Shown: positions 17,917 through 29,000, counted from the stretch's first letter. The stretch is DNA of 64,000 nucleotides from Lachnospiraceae bacterium (GCA_030523275.1 JAUNIX010000016.1:1-64000), one strand, 5' to 3'. Numbers and translations: made by a program. Notes: generated from the letters alone by a model not told the origin.

Positions 17917-18846
17917 TTATTCCCCTAACTTTTCTCCGACATGCACTTTATATCCTAATAAAAATGCATCCGTCTTCACTCTCTTTTTACCGGCAAGCTG
18001 AATTTCTTTTAATGCCAAGGCTCCATCACCCGTCTGAACAACAATTGCTGTCTTCGTGACATCTATGATCGTACCTGGCTCATCATCTGCATTTCGATTC
18101 TCTACATCTGCATCCCATATTTTCAGACTTTTTCCATTCCATTTTGTATAGGCACTTGGCCATGGATTTAATCCGCGAATCAGACATTCAATCTCTTTTG
18201 CTGATTTCGTAAAATCAATGTTTCCCATTTTTTTATTTAACATTGGTGCATAACAGGTCTTTCCATCCCCCTGCGGTGTAAAGACAGCAGTTCCATTTTC
18301 TAGTTTCTCCAATGTAGAAATCATTAATGTTCCACTTAAATCTTTTAATTTATCAAACAGGCTTCCACCAGTCTCTTTTGCATCAATTGGAATTCGAGTA
18401 ATTTCGATCATATCGCCAGTATCAAGCCCTTCATCCATTTTCATTGTTGTGATACCAGTTTCCGTTTCTCCATTGATCACAACCCATTGAATTGGACCAG
18501 CGCCTCGGTACATTGGCAAAATAGATGCATGTCCATTGATACATCCATATTTTGGAATTTCCAGTATCTCTTTTGACAGAATCTGTCCAAATGCAACTAC
18601 AACAATCACATCAGGATTTAGTTCTTTTAAAATCTGAACAAATTCAGGTTCTCTCGCCTTTACCGGCTGATAAACAGGAATCTGATATTCTAGAGCTTTT
18701 TCCTTTACAGGCGAAAATACCATTTGTTTTCCTCTTCCTTTTGGTTTATCCGGCTGAGTTACCACTGCAATCACATCATGATGATCGATCATTGCCTGCA
18801 GAGTTGGCACAGAAAAATCCGGAGTTCCCATAAATACAACCCGCAT
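17917..18846 (-). CDS. fmt: Methionyl-tRNA formyltransferase
   Basis: Formylates initiator Met-tRNA. It has 309 residues: an N-terminal formyltransferase fold (VVFMGTPDFSVPTLQ), the catalytic and folate region NGHASILPMYRGAGPIQWV with Asn-His, then Asp in MDEGLDTGDM, and a C-terminal OB domain ending KLGE. The ATG follows AGGAGGAGACCA and lies 10 bases after def. It is paired functionally with deformylase in the same operon. Confidence 0.97.
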   Translation of the reverse strand: MRVVFMGTPDFSVPTLQAMIDHHDVIAVVTQPDKPKGRGKQMVFSPVKEKALEYQIPVYQPVKAREPEFVQILKELNPDVIVVVAFGQILSKEILEIPKYGCINGHASILPMYRGAGPIQWVVINGETETGITTMKMDEGLDTGDMIEITRIPIDAKETGGSLFDKLKDLSGTLMISTLEKLENGTAVFTPQGDGKTCYAPMLNKKMGNIDFTKSAKEIECLIRGLNPWPSAYTKWNGKSLKIWDADVENRNADDEPGTIIDVTKTAIVVQTGDGALALKEIQLAGKKRVKTDAFLLGYKVHVGEKLGE

Positions 18847-18856
18847 TGGTCTCCTC

Positions 18857-19351
18857 CTATTCTTCTATTTCTTCTGCATCTTCCATAACATCTGACACAT
18901 CCATCAATGGACCATTTGCTACATCAGGATATAAAATACCATCCAAATGATCACACTCATGACAAATAGCTCTTGCCAATAAGCCTTCCGCTTCTACTGT
19001 AAAAGGCTTCATTTCTTCATCTAACGCTTCACAAACAACATAGTTTGGTCTTGTGACCTCTGCCACTTTATTCGGTACACTCAGGCATCCTTCATCACCA
19101 GTCTGCTCACCATCTGTTTTCGTAATAACTGGATTGATCAGTGTCAATGGATTATCATCACCTACATCAATGACAACCACTCTTTTTAAAATACCAATCT
19201 GTGGTGCCGCAAGACCTACTCCTTGTGCTTCATACATTGTTTCAAACATATCATCAATCATGATTTTGGTTCTTTCTGTTACTTTTTTAACAGGTTTTGA
19301 TGTCTTTCTTAAAAGTTCATCACCCATCTCACGAATTTTTCTAGTCGCCAT
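18857..19351 (-). CDS. def: Peptide deformylase
   Basis: Removes the N-formyl group from nascent proteins. It has 164 residues with the three metal-site motifs GVGLAAPQIG, EGCLSVP and HECDHLDG. The start at 19351 follows GGAAAGGAAATAGAG and gives MATRKIREMGDELL, a normal PDF N-terminus. The frame stays open for 32 codons upstream only because the tandem 60-base palindromic repeat lacks stops in that frame. The C-terminus carries an acidic tail (VMEDAEEIEE). Confidence 0.96.
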   Translation of the reverse strand: MATRKIREMGDELLRKTSKPVKKVTERTKIMIDDMFETMYEAQGVGLAAPQIGILKRVVVIDVGDDNPLTLINPVITKTDGEQTGDEGCLSVPNKVAEVTRPNYVVCEALDEEMKPFTVEAEGLLARAICHECDHLDGILYPDVANGPLMDVSDVMEDAEEIEE

Positions 19352-19361
19352 CTCTATTTCC

Positions 19362-19478
19362 TTTCCTTGCATGCGAAGCATGATCATCCATAGGATGATA
19401 TCCTGGTATGCTCGCAGAGTTTTTCCTTGCATGCGAAGCATGATCATCCATAGGATGATATATTGGTATGCTCGCAGA
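19362..19478. repeat. Tandem pair of 60-bp palindromic elements between priA and def
   Basis: Two direct copies, 19362-19418 and 19422-19478, share a 60-base period and differ at two internal positions (19402-19403 versus 19462-19463). Each copy folds on itself. The outer arms TGCGAAGCAT and ATGCTCGCA and the inner arms ATCATCC and GGATGAT form an imperfect hairpin. The region is non-coding, lies within the priA-def transcript, and could act as a processing or pausing element. Confidence 0.85.
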
Positions 19479-19519
19479 ACGCTTCTTTACATTCTTTTAC
19501 TTATCTATCTTATCATAAA

Positions 19520-21763
19520 TTAATATCCAATCATAGGGTTAAAGTCAAATGTCACCATGACTTTTTCATAGATCTTTTGATTTTCCATGTAGAATTCCAA
19601 ATCATCTTTCACTTCGACAAGCTTTGCATATTCTACATGTTTGATATAAATGACATAGCGATATGTGTCTTTTATTTTTGTAATTGCCGCTTGGCTTGGA
19701 CCAATAATCGAAAGACCTTCCATATTCATATATTTTTGTCGCATTTTTTGAGCAAGCATATCTGTTGCTTTTTTACCAATATCGAATTCTGAACACCCGA
19801 CAAATACGACCAACATCTGACAAACCGGTGGATACATTAACAGTTTCCGATATTCATATTCTTGTTCATAAAACAATTTGTAATCCTGCTTTGCAGCTGT
19901 CACAATGCTATAATGTTCTGGATTATACGTCTGAATAACCACATCACCAGCAAGATTACCTCTGCCAGCTCTTCCAGCTGCCTGTGTCAACAGTTGAAAG
20001 GTTCGTTCACTGGCACGAAAATCATTACTATATAATGACATATCAGCAGCAAGAATTCCCACTAATGTTGTATTGGCAAAGTCATGTCCTTTGACAATCA
20101 TCTGCGTACCAATTAATATATCAGCTTCCCCATTAGAGAATGCAGATAAAATTTCTTCGTGGCTATGTTTTTTTCGTGTTGTATCCATGTCCATACGCAA
20201 AGTTCTTGCCTCTGGAAACTCTTTTTTAACTAGATATTCAACCTTTTGAGTACCAATCCCAAACGCACCAATGTATGGACTTCCACAATCTGGACAAATC
20301 TTTGGTGCTACGATTTGATAACCACAATAGTGGCAAACTAGTTTCTGTCCACGATGAGCTGTCAGTGACACATCACAATGTGGACATTTTAGAACATGTC
20401 CACAACTCCGGCAAGAGACAAATCCCGCATATCCTCGACGGTTTAAGAATAACATAATCTGTTGTCCTTTCTCCAATCGTTCCTCTATCATCATTCTTAA
20501 TTTTCGGCTAAATAAGCTGCGATTAGCTTCCTTTAATTCCAGACGCATATCCTCGATATGAACATTTGCCATCATACTTCCCGGAGCCGCCCGGTCAAAA
20601 AGCTCCCATAATTGATACTTTCCTTCTCGGGCATAGGTATAGGATTCAATACTCGGTGTTGCAGAACCCAATATAACGGATGCTCCCTCTAACGAAGCGC
20701 GAGCAATCGCTGTCTCCCGAGCATGATATTTGGGTACACTCTCACTTTTATAACTACTTTCATGTTCCTCATCGATCACGATCAGACCTAAATCACGAAA
20801 TGGAGTAAATAATGCAGAACGAGGTCCGATCATAATATCTACTTCACCATTTTTTGCTCTCAGCATCTGATCATAACGCTCCCCCTGAGATAATTTAGAA
20901 TTCATGATTGAAATCCGATCTCCAAATCGTTCATAAAAACGTTTGACAGTCTGGTACGTAAGTGCAATCTCTGGTATCAAAACAATTGCTTGCTTTCCCT
21001 GTGATAAAACGGTTTCAATTGCTGCCATATAAACTTCCGTCTTTCCGCTACCGGTCACGCCATGTAACAGATACGTTTTATAATTCTTTGCTAAAAAATC
21101 ATGTTTAAATTCATCAGAAATCATCTGCTGCCTAAGATTTAATCTCTTCGGTGTCTGCTTTTGAACTTGAAACGCAATCGGATTGCGATATAAATTCTGA
21201 CTTTCCACAGTGATCACTTTTTGCTCTTCCAGACGTTTTAGCGTTGTCCGTGGAATTTTTAGTTGTTTCGTCACTATTTCCCATGAGAGTTGCGAATGCT
21301 CCATTAATTCTTCCAGTAATCGTGCCTGAGCCCTCCTGCTTTTTGCCTTTGCCTGTTCCAAAAAAAATTCTGCTTCCGGTCTATTTAATGCCAAGCGAAC
21401 CGTTTTTACTAGTCTTTGTTCCACCTTTTTTTCCATTGGCAAAACAGTTTTCAAAGCCTGAATCATCGTTGACCCATATTGTTCACGAATCCAGTATGCC
21501 AACTGAATCTGTTTTCCTTCAATCGAAACTCCTTTTTCCGAAATCCGTAAAATTTCTTTGATTTTATTTTCTTCATAATCGGCATGATCTGACAACCGAA
21601 TCACATATCCCGTCTGCTCTTTATTCCAACGTCCAAATGGTACAACTACCTGCATACCGGTAGAAATTTTTTTTTGCAACGCAAAAGGCACTTCATATTG
21701 AAATACCTTATCAAGTGCCTCATGCGATATATTTATAATAATGTCTGCGTATTGTTTTGACAT
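19520..21763 (-). CDS. priA: Primosomal protein N' (replication restart helicase)
   Basis: 3'-5' DNA helicase that reloads the replisome at stalled forks, 747 residues. It has an N-terminal fork-binding domain (VPFALQKKI; VVPFGRW), Walker A HGVTGSGKTEVY, a DEEH box, and a zinc-binding insertion with CXXC pairs (SCRSCGHVLKCPHCD; VCHYCGY; KICPDCGSP). The helicase C-terminal motif is QAAGRAGRGNL. It is first in the priA-def-fmt-rsmB-rlmN-stp-prkC-rsgA-thiN run. The ATG follows AGGAGCAAAAA. Confidence 0.96.
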   Translation of the reverse strand: MSKQYADIIINISHEALDKVFQYEVPFALQKKISTGMQVVVPFGRWNKEQTGYVIRLSDHADYEENKIKEILRISEKGVSIEGKQIQLAYWIREQYGSTMIQALKTVLPMEKKVEQRLVKTVRLALNRPEAEFFLEQAKAKSRRAQARLLEELMEHSQLSWEIVTKQLKIPRTTLKRLEEQKVITVESQNLYRNPIAFQVQKQTPKRLNLRQQMISDEFKHDFLAKNYKTYLLHGVTGSGKTEVYMAAIETVLSQGKQAIVLIPEIALTYQTVKRFYERFGDRISIMNSKLSQGERYDQMLRAKNGEVDIMIGPRSALFTPFRDLGLIVIDEEHESSYKSESVPKYHARETAIARASLEGASVILGSATPSIESYTYAREGKYQLWELFDRAAPGSMMANVHIEDMRLELKEANRSLFSRKLRMMIEERLEKGQQIMLFLNRRGYAGFVSCRSCGHVLKCPHCDVSLTAHRGQKLVCHYCGYQIVAPKICPDCGSPYIGAFGIGTQKVEYLVKKEFPEARTLRMDMDTTRKKHSHEEILSAFSNGEADILIGTQMIVKGHDFANTTLVGILAADMSLYSNDFRASERTFQLLTQAAGRAGRGNLAGDVVIQTYNPEHYSIVTAAKQDYKLFYEQEYEYRKLLMYPPVCQMLVVFVGCSEFDIGKKATDMLAQKMRQKYMNMEGLSIIGPSQAAITKIKDTYRYVIYIKHVEYAKLVEVKDDLEFYMENQKIYEKVMVTFDFNPMIGY

Positions 21764-21799
21764 TTTTTGCTCCTGTTATACAGCCATTTTCTGTGAAAA

Positions 21800-23149
21800 T
21801 TATTCCACAACATGTCCATTGGCAATCAGAACATCCACAACCTCTTTCACATGCTTCTGACAAATTTCATCAGTCTTAGCTTCTACCATAACACGAATCA
21901 GTGGTTCTGTACCACTCTGTCTTACTAAGATTCTTCCATCATCTCCCAAAGCTTTTTCTACAGACTGAACTGCTGCAATTACATCTGGATCTTCCTGTGC
22001 TGTCTGTTTATCTTTCACACGTACATTTTGTAATAGCTGTGGGTAAATCGTAACTGGTTCCACTAATTTACTAAGCGGCTGTTTTTGTTCAAGCATTGCT
22101 TCCATAATTTTTAAAGAAGTCAGGATGCCATCACCAGTTGTAGCATGTTTGCTAAAAATAATATGTCCAGACTGTTCTCCACCTAGACTATGACCATTGG
22201 TTGTCATGTTTTCATTTACATATTTATCTCCGACAGCCGTCTTTTCATAACGGATTCCAGCTCTATCAAGTGCTTTATACAATCCCAGATTAGACATGAC
22301 TGTTGTTACAATTGTATTATTATTTAACGCTCCGCAGTCTTTCATATATGTACCACAGGCATATAAAATCAAATCACCATCTACAATATTTCCCTGATCA
22401 TCGACAGCAATACAACGATCTGCATCCCCATCAAAAGCAAATCCAACATCAAGACTGTTTTCTTTTACAAACTTCTGTAATACTTCAATATGAGTAGAAC
22501 CACAATCCGTATTAATATTCAGTCCATCTGGATTATTATTAATTGCATAAGTATGTGCACCTAACGCATTAAATACATTTTTGGCAATTGCATATGCACT
22601 TCCGTTTGCACAATCTAATCCGACTCTCATATGTTTAAAAGAACGTGTTGCAAGAGAAATCAAATAAGCAATATAGCGATTACGTCCCATAGAATAATCA
22701 GTTGTCGCACCGATACTTTCTTTTTTTGCAAGAGGAATTTCCTCTGTCTTCCCATCAATATATGCTTCGATTTTTTCTTCTACTTCTGCTTCCATCTTAT
22801 GACCTCTGCCATTGATGATCTTAATTCCATTGTCATAATATGGATTATGGCTGGCTGAAATCATAATTCCACAATCAAATCCTTCTGTACGAACAACATA
22901 AGATACACTTGGTGTAGTCGTAACATGAAGAAGATATACATCTGCACCAGATGCTGTAAGACCGGCAACCAGAGAATATTCAAACATATAACTACTTCTT
23001 CTGGTATCTTTTCCAATTACGATCTGAGGACGATGTCCCTCGCTTCTAAAATACCATCCCAGATATCGTCCTACTTTATATGCATGATCAACAGTTAAGG
23101 TGACATTTGCTTCTCCACGGAATCCATCCGTACCAAAATATTTACCCAT
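21800..23149 (-). CDS. glmM: Phosphoglucosamine mutase
   Basis: Converts glucosamine-6-P to glucosamine-1-P for UDP-GlcNAc and cell-wall synthesis. It has 449 residues with MGKYFGTDGFRGEAN at the N-terminus, the phosphoserine loop ISASHNPYYDNGIK, the metal site DGDADRC, the sugar-specificity loop GGEQSGH and the phosphate-binding RQSGTEPLIRVM. The start at 23149 follows AGGAGATTTGTTAGT. An in-frame start at 23212 gives a basic Asn-rich extension not typical of GlmM. Confidence 0.96.
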   Translation of the reverse strand: MGKYFGTDGFRGEANVTLTVDHAYKVGRYLGWYFRSEGHRPQIVIGKDTRRSSYMFEYSLVAGLTASGADVYLLHVTTTPSVSYVVRTEGFDCGIMISASHNPYYDNGIKIINGRGHKMEAEVEEKIEAYIDGKTEEIPLAKKESIGATTDYSMGRNRYIAYLISLATRSFKHMRVGLDCANGSAYAIAKNVFNALGAHTYAINNNPDGLNINTDCGSTHIEVLQKFVKENSLDVGFAFDGDADRCIAVDDQGNIVDGDLILYACGTYMKDCGALNNNTIVTTVMSNLGLYKALDRAGIRYEKTAVGDKYVNENMTTNGHSLGGEQSGHIIFSKHATTGDGILTSLKIMEAMLEQKQPLSKLVEPVTIYPQLLQNVRVKDKQTAQEDPDVIAAVQSVEKALGDDGRILVRQSGTEPLIRVMVEAKTDEICQKHVKEVVDVLIANGHVVE

Positions 23150-23424
23150 ACTAACAAATCTCCTATTCTTTCTATTGTAATTATTATTTATTTTTCTTTT
23201 GTACAATGACATACAATGTCAGTATTTAAATTATAGCATCTTTCTCTTTTTTCTTCAATTCATATCCTTGACTTCATAAAAAAATCATTTTATCATATTT
23301 TTAGAAAATATGTTCATCTATGCACAAATATGCAAATCAATTTTTTTATAAAAGAATTTTTTCGCACAAAAGATTTACAATGGATATCAGAAACCTATCC
23401 CCCTAATCTAGAAAGGAACAGAAT

Positions 23425-24396
23425 ATGAAACGTAGAGACGAACGCTTTTTGATGAAAGTTGCTGACATGTATTATCGCGATGAACTGTCACAACATGTTA
23501 TCGCCACCAAATTAAATATATCAAGAACAACGGTATCCCGTGCTTTGACTGCTGCTAAAAAGGCAGGCTACATCAAGGTCATTTTTGATTTTCCTACGGA
23601 ATCATCTGTAGAAATTGAAAAAAAGCTGGAAAAGAAATATCAGATTAAAGAAGCTGGTGTCGCATTGAGCAAAGAAGACACAAGCATAGAATATGAAGTG
23701 TCAAAGACTGCTGCCCGTTATCTGGCAAGAGTTTTAAAAAATGATCTGGTCATAGGACTTACATGGGGCACGACAATGAAACACTGGATTGATGCTTTTG
23801 ATGCAGAAAATCTAGGAAAAACAATCAAGACCAAAGGCGTACGGGTTGTTCCTTTTCTTGGCACAAATTCACCAGCTTCACAGACGAAAGATTATTTGCG
23901 TCTAACTTACTCGAGTTTACTTTCCTCCAGACTTTCCGAACTCATTCGTGGAATCAATTACAGTCTTCCCGCTCCAATGTATAGTAATAATCCCGAATTA
24001 AAGCAATTGCTTTTGCAGGAACCAGAAATAGCATTAACATTAGAGAAAGCAAAAGCATGTGACATCGCTTTTTTCAGCATTGGAGATTTAAGTGAACGAT
24101 CTGCCATTGGATGTCTGGCAGAAGAAAAAGCACAAATGTTAAAAGAACTAAAACTTGCCGGTGGAATTGGTGAAATCATGGGACGAGTATTTGACCAAAA
24201 TGGCAACACGATCGAAAGTGCCTTTAATGATCGGCTGATTGGAATTTCTTTGGACGATCTAAAAAAGATTCCAACAAAGGTTGCCATCATTTATGACGAT
24301 TATAAAATAGAAGCCACCAAGGTTGCCCTAAAAACTGGTCTTGTGGATGTATTGATCACAAGCGATCTGATTGCTGAACAATTATTACAGCATTAA
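23425..24396 (+). CDS. SorC/DeoR-type sugar-binding transcriptional regulator
   Basis: 323-residue regulator. It has an N-terminal HTH (about 20-55: QHVIATKLNISRTTVSRALTAAKKAGYIKV) and a C-terminal SorC effector domain that normally binds a sugar phosphate (LVIGLTWGTTMKHWID; FFSIGDLSERSAIGC; GRVFDQNGN). The start follows AGAAAGGAACAGAAT. The adjacent convergent HAD phosphatase may act on a related sugar phosphate, but no transport or catabolic operon is adjacent. The 275 bases upstream are very AT-rich and no clear operator was seen. Confidence 0.9.
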   Translation: MKRRDERFLMKVADMYYRDELSQHVIATKLNISRTTVSRALTAAKKAGYIKVIFDFPTESSVEIEKKLEKKYQIKEAGVALSKEDTSIEYEVSKTAARYLARVLKNDLVIGLTWGTTMKHWIDAFDAENLGKTIKTKGVRVVPFLGTNSPASQTKDYLRLTYSSLLSSRLSELIRGINYSLPAPMYSNNPELKQLLLQEPEIALTLEKAKACDIAFFSIGDLSERSAIGCLAEEKAQMLKELKLAGGIGEIMGRVFDQNGNTIESAFNDRLIGISLDDLKKIPTKVAIIYDDYKIEATKVALKTGLVDVLITSDLIAEQLLQH

Positions 24397-24455
24397 TCAT
24401 TGCTTATTAAAACATAGTTTTCAAATCCCCTGAAAAAATCTATGAAAATAAAACC

Positions 24456-24510
24456 GCTCTCTTTTAAGTAACAGATTTTTATTCAATCACCTTATTACTT
24501 AAAAGAGAGC
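24456..24510. terminator. Convergent terminator between SorC regulator and HAD genes
   Basis: A perfect 16-bp inverted repeat, GCTCTCTTTTAAGTAA with TTACTTAAAAGAGAGC, has a 23-base loop. It lies between convergent genes. The U tracts are weak, so termination strength is uncertain. Confidence 0.65.
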
Positions 24511-24536
24511 ATACTCTACTAATATGACATACTGTT

Positions 24537-25199
24537 CTATTTTAATAAATTTTGACAATATTCCACATCGATATCTGCATAGCGTTCAAATACCGTATCT
24601 GCTTCTTTCATGTCACTCATTGGGAAGTCTGCATTTCGAAATCCAAGACAATACATCCCCGCTGCTTTTGCTCCAATTGCTCCATTTGGAGCATCTTCAA
24701 TGACAATGCAATTTTCGGGTGCTACCCCAAGCTTTTTGGCCGCATTTAAAAATACATCTGGTGCCGGTTTACTATGTTCTACTTCCCAGCCAGATGACAG
24801 AGCATCGAATTGTTCCAATATACCAAGTGAACGAAGCATATTCGTGATTTCCTCTAATGTGCCAGAGGAAGCAACGGCAATTGGATACCCTGCATCTTTT
24901 AAATCATGGATAAATTCAATAACTCCACAAATCGGTCCCACTCCAGCTTCTGTAAAAACCCGTTCTTTTGTTGCATATAAAAACTCTAAATATTCATCTA
25001 CAGAAACATCTTCTCTATGAAAATCTTTACGCATCACTTTCCATTGATGAGCATGTGTTGTGCCCATAAACTGCATGTGATATTCATAGGGAACATTGAT
25101 AATTCCAAAGTGTGCAAGCACTTCATTTTTAATTCCCACATACAACCGCTCAGAGTCTGAAATAACCCCATCCATATCAAAAATAACTGCCTCTAACAT
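24537..25199 (-). CDS. HAD-family phosphatase, beta-phosphoglucomutase-like
   Basis: 220-residue HAD subfamily IA protein. Motif I is FDMDGVISDSE (Asp8 and Asp10), motif II is AVASSGT, then SKPAPDVFLNAAKKLGV with the conserved Lys, and motif III/IV is VIEDAPNGAIGAKAAGM. A helical cap lies between residues 18 and 85. It could be a sugar-phosphate phosphatase or a phosphomutase; the sequence does not decide. It lies 23 bases after the next HAD gene and is likely co-transcribed with it. Confidence 0.88.
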   Translation of the reverse strand: MLEAVIFDMDGVISDSERLYVGIKNEVLAHFGIINVPYEYHMQFMGTTHAHQWKVMRKDFHREDVSVDEYLEFLYATKERVFTEAGVGPICGVIEFIHDLKDAGYPIAVASSGTLEEITNMLRSLGILEQFDALSSGWEVEHSKPAPDVFLNAAKKLGVAPENCIVIEDAPNGAIGAKAAGMYCLGFRNADFPMSDMKEADTVFERYADIDVEYCQNLLK

Positions 25200-25222
25200 A
25201 TGTACTTCTCCTTACAGGAATC

Positions 25223-26017
25223 TTATAATTGTCTCAAAATTTCTTTCATTTTCTTCAAAACTGCATCTTCTTTCATTGGACCAATGACTTCAGAAGCAAC
25301 CTTTTTTAAATTGTCGCTGGCATTTTCAACTGCATAACTATATTTAGCTTGTAAAAGCATTGGAATATCATTATCCGCATTACCAAATGCCACTGTTTCT
25401 TCTGGTTTAATTCCATAATGATCTTGGATTACTGAAAGTCCTTTACCTTTATTACACCCTTTGCCCATAAAATCTAAATACCAAAGACCAGCAATACAAA
25501 CATCCATTCTATCATCCCAAAGTTCATGCATGCTTCGTTCTACTTCTGAATCAATACCATTTTTGTTATATAGTGAAACTTTGCAAATACCGTCCAAATT
25601 GATAATATCTGATACTTTCTGTGCAGAGTAACCATAATTCTGTGTCATGCGATTATAATACTCTTCTGCTGATTCTTCAATATAAGAAATATTGGGTTTG
25701 CATGCCATAATTTCGTATCCATTACCGAGTTTTTTTAAATCTTTTGCTAATTTTTCATAATCACCATCAGCAAAAGGAATAGATGATATAAAATCAGGTG
25801 TCTCTATATCTGTTCCATTGTCAGCCAAATACATAATCTCATCATTCACAGGTATAAATGTTTTCTTAACGCTCGGTTTTTGTCGTCCACTGGCAACGAC
25901 AAAAATAACACCTTTTTTACGAAACTCACGTATTACATCGAAATATTCTGGATTTAAATCTGTATGACTTTCTTCAATGATTGTATCATCGACATCTGTT
26001 ACAATTAATTTTATCAT
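25223..26017 (-). CDS. Cof-type HAD-IIB hydrolase
   Basis: 264-residue phosphatase of the Cof family. Motif I is VTDVDDTIIEE (Asp8 and Asp10), motif II VASGRQKPS, and the C-terminal signature AFGNADNDIPMLLQAKYSYAVENA. A type IIB cap lies between. Cof proteins dephosphorylate sugar phosphates, flavin or PLP precursors, so the substrate is unknown. GTGAGGAGAATTT precedes the ATG. It pairs with the downstream HAD gene. Confidence 0.9.
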   Translation of the reverse strand: MIKLIVTDVDDTIIEESHTDLNPEYFDVIREFRKKGVIFVVASGRQKPSVKKTFIPVNDEIMYLADNGTDIETPDFISSIPFADGDYEKLAKDLKKLGNGYEIMACKPNISYIEESAEEYYNRMTQNYGYSAQKVSDIINLDGICKVSLYNKNGIDSEVERSMHELWDDRMDVCIAGLWYLDFMGKGCNKGKGLSVIQDHYGIKPEETVAFGNADNDIPMLLQAKYSYAVENASDNLKKVASEVIGPMKEDAVLKKMKEILRQL

Positions 26018-26077
26018 AAATTCTCCTCACTTTCGATAAGAATACTATCATAAAAAAAATGTTTGTTCAACTAATTT

Positions 26078-29000
26078 TTATTTGTGATTTTTCTTTTCTT
26101 TTTTGTGAATCAAGACAAATGCGATCATACCCGCAATCAACAGCACCAACATATAAGGTACCATCGTCACATAATCACCTGTTTTGGGAACGGAAAATCC
26201 TGTTTTGTTATTATTTTTCTTTTCTGCCGATATAGAATTTATTTTTGGCACTTTGACGGCAGCTTCCGTTTGAGCCGCTTCTATATTAGTACCTGTCACA
26301 GATACTTTATTGATCAGAGTTTTACCAAGAGCAGAAGACAGAACTTTCGCCTGATAGTAAACACTCACATTCTCTCCATATTTTAGTTCGCCGATATGAA
26401 GAGTCAATACATTATCTTTTATCACAAAGGTATATCTTCCCGTTGCCAATCCTTTGACACGAACAGTACTTGTTAAAAATTCTAATCCATCCGGAAGTAT
26501 ATCTTTCATTACGACATCTTTGCAGACTGTATTTTTCTTTTTTAACGAGAACGCCACTTTATAGTTTACAATATCACCAATTTTATAAGATTTCTTATCT
26601 GCCCCCTTGAGAAGCGTTACATCTAGTGAATGCACTTGCACAGTATTTCCTGTTTGGGCTTTTTCTGTATTGTCGGCGTTTGCTTCCGCTATATTCGTGT
26701 ATTTATTAGAAGCCGAAAATTTCACCTGATAAATAACAGTCATCTGCTCATTCGATCCAAGATTTTTTCCTGTCTCAATCATAAATCCATTCTCTTTGAC
26801 CGTAATATTACAATCTTTTGTAATATCTTCATTTTCAAGCTTAACAACTACACTGTCAGCAATAATCGAAACACCTTCCTTTTGAGTAAATGCATCCTCA
26901 ATGACAACATTTTTTGCAAAGATACCATCTTTTAACTGTCTCATCGTCAAAGTATAAGTACCAGTATCTCCAGTGTTATATTCTGATCTGTTGGCCACTT
27001 TTTTGATTGTAAGTTCTGGTTTTAATACTTCCACTTCGTGTTCTTCTTTTTGTTCCCCTGCATTATCCGCTTTCGCCACAACTACATTTTTATAATTTCC
27101 TTTTTTACTAAATATTGTATGATAGGTGATAATCAGTTCGTCATCTGTGGAAAGATCATTTTCTGTTTCAATCGTAAACATACTACCCTGAACTGTAATC
27201 TTACAGTCGTTCGTGATATTTTTACCATTGCGTTTTACCCGAATGGAATCCTCATCAACCATCGCACCATCCGTCTGCTCAAAAGCATCTGTGATGACAA
27301 CATTTTTTGCTGTTGCTCCGGCCGTCATCTGTCTGACCATAAGCGTGTAGATTACATCATCCCCGATTGCATAAGCCTTCTGCTCAGTACTTTTTTCAAC
27401 TTCCAATACCGGTGGTTCGGCTATATCAACAATGTGTTCGATTTCTTTTTTATTTGCATTGTCTGCTTCTGTAGATGCTATATTCATAAAGTTTCCGGAA
27501 GCGTTAAAGACAACAGCATAGCTTACCGTTAGTTCATCACTCGCAGACAAACTTTTCCCTGTGGCAATTGTAAAACTGTTTTCTTTTGTCTCTACTTTGC
27601 ATTCTTGCGTAATGTTTTTATTGTTTAATTTTATAACAAGCGAATCTGCATTAAGTTTCATTCCCTTCTGCTTATCAAAACAATCTGTAACAACAACATT
27701 TTCTGCATCCACTTCATCTTTTGTTTGTTTGATAATTAACGTATAGTATCCTGTATCTCCAATTGTGTACTGTTCTTGATCTGATGATTTTTCAATTTTT
27801 AAGGATGGATATGCTTCTGCTATTACCTCTATCTCGTTCACCGCTTGATCCTCTTTGGTATTCTCAGAAGATACCACTGCTGTATTGGTGTATTGCCCGG
27901 TAAGAACAAACAAAACATCATACGTTACCGTTATCTCATCTTCATCCGTCATATTTTTTCCTGTTTCAATCCGAAAACCTTCAGAATCCGCCTTTATTTT
28001 ACATTCCTTAGTAATATCACTGCCATTTTTCTTAACAATCATTGTATCTGGAATGATTTCTGCACCTTTTTTCTTATCAAAAGAATCCGTGATTGTAAGA
28101 TTTTTTGCTGTTGTCTCCTCCTTTGTCTGCTTTACCACCAATGTATAATGTCCAGTATCACCGACTTTATAAGACTGCTTATTCGACTTCTTGATAATAT
28201 CCAATGCAGGCGATTTTAGGGATATGTCCTCCGTCGATTTCCCACCTCCACTTGGGATTTCAGGATCATCTTTAATTTTATCTCCATTGGTGTTTTCGGT
28301 CGCTGGAACAGTAACTACATTTTCTAATACACTATCGTCCGCAAACGATTTGACAATTGTTGCTTCGTAAGTGATTAAAACCTTAGATACCCATTCTTGC
28401 ATATCTTTATATGGGGAAAGCCCTATACATGGGACATCACCATTCCTCATATTATAGGATGTCAGTATATCAAATCCTTTTCCATCTTCTTGATAAACAA
28501 TTTCTACCTGATCAGTTACATTTTTACCATCGATCATGACAGCTAGTGTACCTTCTTTGATTGCCAAACCGTCTGTTTGCACAAGATCATGCAATTCAAT
28601 ATTTCTCATAAACGTTCCAGGATTACGGTTCACGACTGTCACTTTGTAGCCAACAGTATCACCAATTTTGTAGTTACGCTCAGGTGCTGTCTTTTCAACA
28701 TCAATCTTTGGCGAATTAATATATACCTGCTTTTTGTCCTTCTTTTCTGGAACTCCGACAGCAATAGCAGATGCTTCATTATTAATGATTGTTCCATTGG
28801 ATGCTTTCATGGCCACGGCATCAAAAGAAATTGAAATTGCCTTGCCGTAAGGAAGCACATAATCATTTTTGGATGCCAGAATCCATCCATTTCCTGACCG
28901 TGACAAAGTATAATAATCAGCGTTAATTCCATCTACTTTGATTGAATCCATGTTGATAGCAAGAGAATCTGGTAAAGAAATATCTTTGATAACAAGATAG

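Noticed and set aside
19352..19447. 32-residue N-terminal extension of def
   Set aside because: It is encoded by the tandem palindromic repeat. The internal ATG at 19351 has a good ribosome site and gives the normal deformylase start.
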